The notes beneath the pieces are model-generated. The model ran no database searches. It worked only from the letters and a program-made list of their open reading frames with translations, and had not been told where the DNA came from. A stretch of DNA of 64,000 nucleotides from an uncultured Cohaesibacter sp. GTDB lineage: Bacteria; Pseudomonadota; Alphaproteobacteria; Rhizobiales; Cohaesibacteraceae. The stretch is taken from the NCBI RefSeq assembly GCF_963678225.1, contig NZ_OY782763.1, positions 372,001 through 436,000 of the forward strand, read 5' to 3'. This document shows positions 57,644 through 64,000 of the stretch, piece after piece (the first letter of the stretch is position 1; each line of letters starts with the position of its first letter). The position numbers and the translations under genes were made by a program.

Positions 57644-57714
57644 GGGAAACCTACCATGTGCTCCAGGCCAAACCTTGTTGCTTGCCTGGTAATCAACCAA
57701 CGGAATGCGAACAT

Positions 57715-58188
57715 ATGACCAAAGAAAAAAGCAAACTTGATCCTGATTTCATCCGCCAACTGGCGGAGTTGGTTAAGTCTCAGGACCTGACTGAAATTGA
57801 GATCGAGCAGGAAGACTTGCGTATTCGTGTTGCCCGTGAGATCGTCGTGCAGCAGGCCATTGCAGCGCCTCAGGCTGCCGCTCCATTGGCCGCGCCTGCC
57901 GCAGGAGCCCCGGCGCCTGCCGCAGCCGCAAATGCAGAAGCCGACGCCAATCTTGCCAACGCGGTCCGTTCACCGATGGTCGGTACGGCCTATCTCTCTC
58001 CGGAGCCGGGCTCTGCCCCGTTTGTCTCCGTCGGCGATCAGGTCAGCCTGGGCGATACCCTCATGATCGTTGAAGCCATGAAAACCATGAACCAGATTCC
58101 TGCCACCAAAGCCGGCAAAATCACGGCTATTCTGGTGGAAGACGCCCAGCCCGTCGAATTCGACGAGCCGCTGGTCATCATTGAATAA
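57715..58188 (+). CDS. accB: Acetyl-CoA carboxylase biotin carboxyl carrier protein
   Basis: A 157-residue carrier subunit. An N-terminal dimer/interaction helix ([33 protein letters not shown]) is followed by an Ala/Pro-rich linker (~50-80) and a biotinyl domain. The biotin-accepting Lys123 is in [12 protein letters not shown]; the preceding 'thumb' region ([22 protein letters not shown]) is present. The frame is open from 57574, but ATG 57715 gives the family-length protein. It lies 71 nt after aroQ and 21 nt before accC. Confidence 0.97.
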   Translation: MTKEKSKLDPDFIRQLAELVKSQDLTEIEIEQEDLRIRVAREIVVQQAIAAPQAAAPLAAPAAGAPAPAAAANAEADANLANAVRSPMVGTAYLSPEPGSAPFVSVGDQVSLGDTLMIVEAMKTMNQIPATKAGKITAILVEDAQPVEFDEPLVIIE

Positions 58189-58209
58189 TCAGGAATGTAG
58201 GGGAAATCC

Positions 58210-59550
58210 ATGTTTTCAAAGGTTCTCATCGCAAACCGGGGTGAAATCGCCCTTCGCGTTTTGCGAGCCTGTAAAGAACTGGGCATTCAGACGGTGGCCA
58301 TCCATTCCACCGCTGATGCCGAAGCAATGCATGTCAAGCTGGCAGACGAAAGCGTGTGCATCGGCCCACCGTCTGCCCGTGATAGCTATCTCAATATCCC
58401 GCAAATTCTGGCTGCCTGTGAGATCACCGGCGCCGATGCGGTTCATCCCGGTTATGGCTTCCTGTCCGAGAATGCCCGCTTTGCGCAAATTCTCGAAGAG
58501 CACAAGATCAGCTTCATCGGTCCAAGTGCGGAACATATCCGCATCATGGGTGACAAGATCGCAGCCAAGCAGACCGCAAAGCGCCTCGGCATTCCCGTGG
58601 TTCCCGGTTCTGAAGGTGGCGTCGACAGCGCTGAAGACGCCAAGCGTGTTGCCGCTGAAATGGGCTATCCGGTGCTGATCAAGGCTGCATCTGGCGGTGG
58701 CGGCAAGGGCATGCAGGTCGTGCATTCCGAAGACAAGATGGAGCTTGCCTTCACCACAGCCCGCTCTGAAGCAGCAGCCAACTTCGGCGACTCCACGGTC
58801 TATGTCGAGAAATATCTCGAAAAGCCACGCCACATCGAAGTGCAGGTCATGGGTGATGGCAAAGGCCACGCCATCCACCTAGGCGAGCGCGATTGCTCCT
58901 TGCAGCGTCGCCACCAGAAGGTCTGGGAAGAGGCCCAATCCCCTGCGCTGAATTCGGAGCAGCAGAACCGGATTGGCGATATCTGCGCCAAAGCCATGCA
59001 GGGTCTTGGCTATTCCGGCGCCGGTACCATCGAGTTTCTCTATGAGAATGGCGAGTTTTATTTCATCGAAATGAATACCCGCCTGCAGGTGGAGCATCCG
59101 GTCACCGAGTCCATCACGCGCATTGACCTCGTCAACGAGCAGCTCAAGGTAGCCTGCGGCGCCGGTCTTGATATCCGTCAGGAAGACATCAAGTTCCAGG
59201 GCCATGCCATTGAATGCCGTATCAACGCCGAGAACCCGGACACCTTCGTGCCGTCACCGGGCAAGATCACCTATTACCACCCACCGGGAGGCCTAGGCGT
59301 GCGCGTTGATTCCGGCGTCTATCAGGGCTATTCCATTCCGCCCTACTATGACAGCCTGATCGGCAAGCTGATCGTAACCGGCCGCAACCGGGTGGAATGC
59401 ATGATGCGCCTGCGTCGCGCTCTGGATGAATTCGTCGTTGACGGCATCCAGACCACGCTGCCGCTGTTCCGCGATCTGGTTGACAATGCCGACATCGCCA
59501 ACGGTGCTTATGATATTCACTGGCTGGAAAAATATCTTGCTTCCAAGTAA
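58210..59550 (+). CDS. accC: Biotin carboxylase subunit of acetyl-CoA carboxylase
   Basis: A 446-residue ATP-grasp enzyme that carboxylates the biotin of AccB. MFSKVLIANRGEIALRVLRACKELGI starts the biotin-carboxylase N domain. The ATP-grasp part has KAASGGGGKGMQVV, EKYLEKPRHIEVQVMGD, RDCSLQRRHQKVWEEAQSP and FIEMNTRLQVEHPVTE. The C domain ends KYLASK. AGGGGAAATCC precedes ATG 58210. Co-translated with accB; the carboxyltransferase genes are not in this window. Confidence 0.98.
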   Translation: MFSKVLIANRGEIALRVLRACKELGIQTVAIHSTADAEAMHVKLADESVCIGPPSARDSYLNIPQILAACEITGADAVHPGYGFLSENARFAQILEEHKISFIGPSAEHIRIMGDKIAAKQTAKRLGIPVVPGSEGGVDSAEDAKRVAAEMGYPVLIKAASGGGGKGMQVVHSEDKMELAFTTARSEAAANFGDSTVYVEKYLEKPRHIEVQVMGDGKGHAIHLGERDCSLQRRHQKVWEEAQSPALNSEQQNRIGDICAKAMQGLGYSGAGTIEFLYENGEFYFIEMNTRLQVEHPVTESITRIDLVNEQLKVACGAGLDIRQEDIKFQGHAIECRINAENPDTFVPSPGKITYYHPPGGLGVRVDSGVYQGYSIPPYYDSLIGKLIVTGRNRVECMMRLRRALDEFVVDGIQTTLPLFRDLVDNADIANGAYDIHWLEKYLASK

Positions 59551-59674
59551 AGCATTGCCTTGAATTTTCATTCAGCACAATATTATGAAGGCCGCGCATA
59601 TAGGGCGCGGTCTTTTGCGTTCACAAGGTGACAATTGCACAAACTATAAAGAGAGCTGTGGTAAAGTCCCAAGC

Positions 59675-60316
59675 ATGACTGACGACTCATCCTTCATGGA
59701 AATCACCCCCCAGATTCTTCTCAGGGCTTATGCCTGCGGCATATTTCCTATGGCGGAAAGCGCCGATGACCCTTCCATGTTCTGGATCGAACCGGAGATG
59801 CGCGGCATCATCCCACTGGATGCCTTTCACATCCCCAAAAGAATGCGCCGTACCATGCGTACGACCCCCTTTCAGATTCGCGTCGACACGGACTTCGGCG
59901 GCGTTATGGATGCCTGTGCAGAAGCAGCTCCAGATCGCCCCACAACCTGGATCAATCCGCAAATCCATATGCTCTATCGTGAGCTGTTTGACATGGGGCA
60001 CTGCCATTCCGTGGAAGTGTGGGATGGGGAGCGTCTTGTAGGCGGCCTTTATGGCGTCAGCTTGGGGCGGGCATTTTTTGGCGAGAGCATGTTCTCACGC
60101 GAGCGGGATACATCCAAGATGGCACTGATCCATTTGGTTGAACGGCTCAACGCAGGTGGCTTCACGCTGTTGGATACGCAGTTCATCACCGATCATCTCA
60201 AGCAGTTCGGCACCATCGAGATACCCAAGGAAGAATATCACGCACTGCTGGACCATGCCATGCAGACGCGCGCCGACTTCTATGCTCTCGACAAAGAAGC
60301 AAAAGACGAGGCGTAA
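59675..60316 (+). CDS. aat: Leucyl/phenylalanyl-tRNA-protein transferase
   Basis: A 213-residue enzyme that adds Leu or Phe to proteins with N-terminal Lys or Arg, making them N-degron substrates for ClpS/Clp[55 protein letters not shown] is the typical start. [62 protein letters not shown] is the core. Ribosome-binding signals are weak. ATG 59675 or 59696 is possible; the frame is open from 59585. Confidence 0.95.
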   Translation: MTDDSSFMEITPQILLRAYACGIFPMAESADDPSMFWIEPEMRGIIPLDAFHIPKRMRRTMRTTPFQIRVDTDFGGVMDACAEAAPDRPTTWINPQIHMLYRELFDMGHCHSVEVWDGERLVGGLYGVSLGRAFFGESMFSRERDTSKMALIHLVERLNAGGFTLLDTQFITDHLKQFGTIEIPKEEYHALLDHAMQTRADFYALDKEAKDEA

Positions 60317-60374
60317 AATCTTGAAATAAAGAGGCGTTTGGTTTCACCCAGTGGAGCGGCAAACGACAGCCCGA

Positions 60375-60770
60375 TCAATTGGGTGAAGGCACTTCAGTGG
60401 ACTGCTTGCAACCAACCAGCCAGACATCATAAACCGGATGCTCGACAGCATTCATGCCGGGACTGGAGGCGAACATCCAGCCAGTAAAGATCCGCCGCAC
60501 TTTGCGCTCAAGTGTAATCTCGTCCACCTCGACAAATGCGGTTTCCTCCTGCCGTTCCGTTTCCGGACGCGTATAACAGACCCGCGGCGTCACCTGCAAG
60601 GAACCAAACTGCACCGTCTCATTGATATAGACGTCAAACTGGATCATTCGGGCGGTGATCTTGTCCAGACCGGCGAAAGTGGCAACCGGATTGGAAACCT
60701 CTTCTGCCTTGACCTGCAAGCTCATCAAGCAACCCAATAAGAACAGAGAAGCCATCACCATTCTTCTCAT
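60375..60770 (-). CDS. DUF2155-family exported protein
   Basis: A 131-residue exported protein. A signal peptide (MRRMVMASLFLLGCLMSLQVKAEE) is followed by the family pattern ATFAGLDKITARMIQFDVYINETVQFGSLQVTPRVCYTRPE. It ends with RRIFTGWMFASSPGMNAVEHPVYDVWLVGC. The two conserved Cys may form a disulfide. The function is unknown. AGGGGG lies 8 nt before ATG 60770; the frame opens at 60806. It is the usual neighbour of the NDUFA12 gene and aat in alphaproteobacteria. Confidence 0.88.
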   Translation of the reverse strand: MRRMVMASLFLLGCLMSLQVKAEEVSNPVATFAGLDKITARMIQFDVYINETVQFGSLQVTPRVCYTRPETERQEETAFVEVDEITLERKVRRIFTGWMFASSPGMNAVEHPVYDVWLVGCKQSTEVPSPN

Positions 60771-61074
60771 GATCCAGCCCCCTTTGCGGCCCTGCATAAT
60801 ATTCATTCAAAACTCCGACAATCGGCGGCCCTGTATCAGCTTAGCCAAACGAAGCGCCAAGACCACCCCGTTCCTAGCCCTCTTTTAGGGCAAAAGGCAA
60901 GGCTGATTTGCCGATTCCCCCGGCTTGGCGGCAGAAGTTCATTGGACCGTCACACACTCTTGTGAGGGAGATACGAGGCAGGATTGTGACCGGAAAGAAA
61001 GCTTTTGGACAGAAAAAGATGATTCTTTATGCCTCGCCTTACGCAGGCAGCATTGATAAGTCGGCTGCGCCAGC
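60771..61074. other. Intergenic region before the NDUFA12 gene end, no gene
   Basis: About 300 bp between the DUF2155 start and the NDUFA12 stop on the minus strand. It presumably holds the DUF2155 promoter. No clear hairpin or ORF is supported. Confidence 0.4.
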
Positions 61075-61491
61075 TTACGGAGTCCATGCCTCATAGTCCG
61101 GCGCGCTGTCGGATTTTTCCGTCTTGGCAGCCAGAAGCGATCCCTTCGGACGATAAGCCTTCCCGGTGCCGGTCATGTTCGGCTGATGCTCGCGCTCCCA
61201 GGACCAGTGCTGAATGGCCTGTTCGCTAGGCGCCACGTCAGTTCGGTAGTGCATCCAGCCATGCCAACCAGCAGGAATAGCACTAGCCTCGGCAGGGTTT
61301 GCATAAACCACCCAGCGACGTTCGCCCTTGCGATTGCCCGTATAGCTTTTGTTTTTGGAGACATTCTGCTTGTAATATTTGTTTCCGAAAGTGTCTTGGC
61401 CAACGAAAATTCCGAACCTTTTGGTGTGCAACCAGGTTCCAAACGTCGTTTTACCCCACCATGTGAACAGAAGAAGCAGAAAGTTTTTCAT
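61075..61491 (-). CDS. NADH:ubiquinone oxidoreductase accessory subunit NDUFA12
   Basis: A 138-residue alphaproteobacterial homologue of the mitochondrial Complex I subunit B17.2. It has LFTWWGKTTFGTWLHTKRFGIFVGQDTFGNKYYKQ, RRWVVYANPAEASAIPAGWHGWMHYRTDVAPSE and HQPNMTGTGKAYRPKGS, all characteristic. It is a peripheral subunit on the matrix-side arm in mitochondria. The core nuo genes are not in the window. A CheY-like gene lies upstream on the same strand. Confidence 0.93.
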   Translation of the reverse strand: MKNFLLLLFTWWGKTTFGTWLHTKRFGIFVGQDTFGNKYYKQNVSKNKSYTGNRKGERRWVVYANPAEASAIPAGWHGWMHYRTDVAPSEQAIQHWSWEREHQPNMTGTGKAYRPKGSLLAAKTEKSDSAPDYEAWTP

Positions 61492-61602
61492 GACGACCCG
61501 TTATCTATGCAGTTCGAACAGGGACACTATGACTACATATTTTCGCGGATGTCCAGAGACGGCAAAGAAAAATCCGACGAATGGATTGCCCTGGCCGACA
61601 GC

Positions 61603-62370
61603 CTATCGCCGCCGCCCGCCGACACTGGCGAAGCGCGGGGATCGCGATGGTCGCGAAGAGGTAGATGCAGCATCACCTTCTTTGTGGGACCGCCCAGAGC
61701 CACGACCGCTCCAGAGGGACGGTTTGGGCTGTGCATCGATAAATTCTTCTTCTTCATCCGCTTTGTGCAGAATGCGGTCAACATCACGCTGGCTCCGTCT
61801 GGCCTGCGGCAAAGTCTGCTCATGGAACTGACGCGCCTTGGCAAGAGAGCGCAATCTGTTGCGCTTTTCCTCAAGCACCTCTTCCATACCATCAATCACA
61901 TAGCGATCTCCATCTAGGAGCATAAGTCGCTTGTCGCTACATAAAGATGCGATCCTTTGTTGGATCGCAGCAGATGACATAGGCTTGGCGAGAACATGAT
62001 GCGCTCCGGTTTCAAACAGTTTGGCGACACGCTGCTCTGTTGCATGAGCCGTCACCACAATTACCGGAATGTAGCAAAGCGGCTTCATCGTTGCGTTACG
62101 AATAAGGCTAAGCAGCTGCATACCAGACATAGGGGACATGTTAAGATCGGTAACAATAACATTGGGCGGTTCATGCATGATGGCATGCAGCGCAACGTCG
62201 GCACGATCATAGGTGCGAACCCGGGCGACCTTCATCGAAGAAATCATTGATCGAATCATTGTCAGCACAGACTTGGAGTCGTCGACAATCACAATGTCGA
62301 GCGATTCGATACTGAGCCCGTAAGCCGCATGATGTTCCAAAAATCCATCCAACATTCTGTTTTCTCGCAC
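61603..62370 (-). CDS. CheY-like response regulator with charged C-terminal extension
   Basis: A 255-residue protein. The receiver domain (about 24-145) has the acidic pocket Asp30/Asp31 (IVIVDDSKS), phospho-acceptor Asp75 (VIVTDLNMSP), Thr107 and Lys129 (VLAKPMS). Residues 165-255 are a coiled-coil then disordered, charged tail (SLWSGRGSGRSHKEGDAASTSSRPSRSPR) with no DNA-binding or enzyme domain. It is thus a single-domain-type regulator acting by protein contact. GTG 62370 lies shortly after AGGA; ATG 62355 is the alternative. The partner kinase is not nearby. Confidence 0.82.
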   Translation of the reverse strand: MRENRMLDGFLEHHAAYGLSIESLDIVIVDDSKSVLTMIRSMISSMKVARVRTYDRADVALHAIMHEPPNVIVTDLNMSPMSGMQLLSLIRNATMKPLCYIPVIVVTAHATEQRVAKLFETGAHHVLAKPMSSAAIQQRIASLCSDKRLMLLDGDRYVIDGMEEVLEEKRNRLRSLAKARQFHEQTLPQARRSQRDVDRILHKADEEEEFIDAQPKPSLWSGRGSGRSHKEGDAASTSSRPSRSPRFASVGGRRR

Positions 62371-62798
62371 CTTTTCCTGAGGTTGGATGACAGGATGCCA
62401 CAGAGCAATTAATTCACGTTCAAAAAGCGGCCTTCAATTTGATTTCAATTTTAACAGATTTGTTTCAGCGCCTAAGAAAGTTAATTTCCCCACTGCTCCA
62501 CCATCCAAGGCGCAGATTTTTCCCATTCCTGACACCGGCCCAAAAAACACTACATATAGATTGACAGAAAAACAGAACCCACAAGGAATAGTCCTTCTTG
62601 CGTTCACCATCGCAAGAATCCATAATCCGATCCGTCAAGACAGTGGCGTTTCTGGACTTGTGCTCCAGACTTCCTGTTCCAGCATCATTAAAATGAACCA
62701 AGCTCGAAATCGAAACAGCCAGTGGGTAACTCTGTGTTTGTTGAAGCTTTCGGGTGAGGGATTTTTATGCGCTAAAAACAGGGGGTAAAAACCAAGAA
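62371..62798. other. Divergent region upstream of nrdJ, no gene
   Basis: About 430 bp without a supported ORF, between the CheY-like gene and the NrdR boxes. A third, weaker NrdR-like 16-mer (ACACTACATATAGATT, 62547-62562) lies here. I saw no adenosylcobalamin riboswitch, which might have been expected upstream of a B12-dependent enzyme. Confidence 0.45.
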
Positions 62799-62846
62799 GC
62801 ACAATATATAGGCTCGCCAACACGACATAGACACCATATATAGATT
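62799..62846. promoter_or_regulatory. Pair of NrdR boxes upstream of nrdJ
   Basis: GCACAATATATAGGCT (62799-62814) and ACACCATATATAGATT (62831-62846) both fit the core of the NrdR box ACACWATATATWGTGT. Their reference C residues (62802, 62834) are 32 bp apart, about three helical turns, the usual NrdR pair spacing. NrdR represses RNR genes when dATP/ATP signals sufficiency. Confidence 0.75.
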
Positions 62847-63036
62847 TTGTTAACCTTATGGGAATCTACTGGTGTCATCAAAACGAAGCTATTGTGCCAC
62901 GATTCGCTTGTGACACAGATTCAGAAATTTCACAGGAGATCGGCTCTTTCCGAGGCCAGGAAACCCGATTGACTGACCCATTCAGCTTGCTGACTTCAAA
63001 ATGATGTCGGCGATACCTTTGCCAAGGGGATTTATA

Positions 63037-64000
63037 ATGCGTGTAGAGCGGCGCTATACCACTGAAGGAAAATCAGCATACGATTCCATCGAGTTTCGTA
63101 AGGCTACGAGTGAAATCCGCAACCCGGACGGGTCAATCGTATTTCGTCTCGAGAATATCGATGTGCCCACAAGCTGGTCTCAGGTGGCCGCAGATATTCT
63201 TGCTCAAAAATATTTCCGTAAGGCAGGCGTTCCGACTGCTCTGAAACGTGTTGAAGAAAATTCCGTTCCTTCCTGGCTGTGGCGCTCCGTTCCGGACGAA
63301 GAAGCGCTGAGCCAGTTGCCTGAAGAAGAACGCTTCGGCCCGGAAATGTCCTCCCAGCAGGTCTTTGACCGTCTCGCTGGCACGTGGACCTATTGGGGCT
63401 GGAAAGGTGGCTATTTTGACACCGACGCCGACGCCCGCGCCTTTTATGACGAACTGCGCTACATGCTCTGCACCCAGCGCGTCGCCCCAAACTCTCCGCA
63501 GTGGTTCAACACCGGCCTGCATTGGGCCTATGGCATCGACGGTCCGAGCCAGGGTCACCATTATGTCGACTTTGAAACCGGCCGCCTGACCCGCTCCGCA
63601 ACCGCTTATGAACATCCGCAGCCGCATGCCTGCTTCATCCAGTCCATCTCTGATGATCTGGTCAACGAAGGCGGCATCATGGATCTGTGGGTGCGTGAAG
63701 CTCGTTTGTTCAAATATGGCTCCGGTACCGGCACCAACTTCTCCTCTTTGCGCTCCGAAGGCGAACCCCTTTCCGGTGGCGGCAAGAGCTCTGGCCTGAT
63801 GTCCTTCCTGAAAATCGGCGACCGCGCCGCAGGCGCCATCAAGTCTGGCGGCACCACGCGCCGCGCAGCCAAGATGGTTGTGGTCGACATCGACCATCCG
63901 GATATCGAGGCTTACATCAACTGGAAGGTCAAGGAAGAAGAGAAAGTTGCCGCCATCGTTACCGGCTCCAAGATCGTCTCCAAGCATCTCAAAGCCATCA
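63037..64000 (+). CDS. nrdJ: Vitamin B12-dependent ribonucleotide reductase (class II), N-terminal part
   Basis: The first 321 residues of a class II RNR that makes deoxynucleotides with adenosylcobalamin; the 3' end is outside the window. It begins MRVERRYTTEGKSAYDSIEF. Recognisable: RVAPNSPQWFNTGLHWAYGI, HPQPHACFIQSISDDLVNEGGIMDLWVREARLFKYGSGTG and SGGTTRRAAKMVVVDIDHPDIEAYINWKVKEE. ACFIQS carries a Cys of the active-site pair. AAGGGG lies about 8 nt before ATG 63037. Two NrdR boxes upstream indicate control by the RNR repressor NrdR. Confidence 0.96.
   Translation, partial: MRVERRYTTEGKSAYDSIEFRKATSEIRNPDGSIVFRLENIDVPTSWSQVAADILAQKYFRKAGVPTALKRVEENSVPSWLWRSVPDEEALSQLPEEERFGPEMSSQQVFDRLAGTWTYWGWKGGYFDTDADARAFYDELRYMLCTQRVAPNSPQWFNTGLHWAYGIDGPSQGHHYVDFETGRLTRSATAYEHPQPHACFIQSISDDLVNEGGIMDLWVREARLFKYGSGTGTNFSSLRSEGEPLSGGGKSSGLMSFLKIGDRAAGAIKSGGTTRRAAKMVVVDIDHPDIEAYINWKVKEEEKVAAIVTGSKIVSKHLKAI

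Noticed and set aside
62371-63036. Adenosylcobalamin riboswitch in front of nrdJ
   Set aside because: I looked for the B12-box pattern and found none. The NrdR boxes explain regulation better. A covariance-model scan would settle it.

Overview
This window looks like core chromosome of an alphaproteobacterium, most likely of the order Hyphomicrobiales (Rhizobiales). Three things point there: the SUF order of two cysteine desulfurases around sufBCD with a DUF59 gene and sufA; an NDUFA12-type Complex I subunit; and an RNase E whose S1 domain is split by a long acidic insert. A marine Cohaesibacter-like genus is my guess, but nothing in the sequence fixes the genus. I see no prophage, insertion sequence, CRISPR array, integrase, toxin-antitoxin or defence locus. 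Nearly every gene is housekeeping, and most novelty is in regulation and RNA-level structure.

Layout. 1-1655: the 3' end of a PfkB sugar kinase, two identical tRNA-Asp(GTC) genes (minus) and two identical tRNA-Val(TAC) genes (plus). 1887-3393: an uncharacterised, partly disordered protein facing a small cysteine-rich protein. 3612-11345 (minus): a protein-quality-control block of tig, clpP, clpX, lon and hupB, followed upstream by tRNA-Leu(TAG). lon has a good heat-shock sigma-32-type promoter. 11725-15964: NAD(P)H-hydrate repair enzyme, divergent from glnB-glnA, which has a sigma-54 promoter. 16134-25469: small hypothetical genes, a histidine phosphatase, parE, several conserved alphaproteobacterial proteins of unknown function, an RhlE-type RNA helicase and a GGDEF protein. 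25542-32998 (minus): a seven-gene suf operon (iscS-like, sufB, sufC, sufD, sufS, sufT, sufA) with an Irr/ICE-like iron box upstream and inverted repeats in most gene junctions. 33369-41660: alpha/beta hydrolase, methyltransferase, anmK, tyrS, a large AsmA-like protein and a Bcp-type peroxiredoxin. 41887-52991: cell-wall genes (M23 peptidase, PBP1A, amidase), prfB with a programmed +1 frameshift, and rne. 53116-61491: aminotransferase, BepA-like protease, DsbA-like protein, aroQ-accB-accC, aat, DUF2155 and NDUFA12 genes. 61603-64000: a CheY-like regulator and the 5' part of the B12-dependent ribonucleotide reductase nrdJ, preceded by two NrdR boxes 32 bp apart.

How the parts fit. The tig/clpP/clpX/lon block handles folding and proteolysis. 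suf supplies Fe-S clusters under apparent iron control. glnBA runs nitrogen assimilation under sigma-54. anmK, PBP1A, the amidase and the M23 peptidase build, remodel and recycle peptidoglycan. accBC starts fatty-acid synthesis, and nrdJ makes deoxynucleotides. I found no convincing new multi-gene system. The best leads are the intercistronic hairpins of the suf operon, the cluster of inverted repeats beside the iron box at 33134-33246, and several candidate operators.
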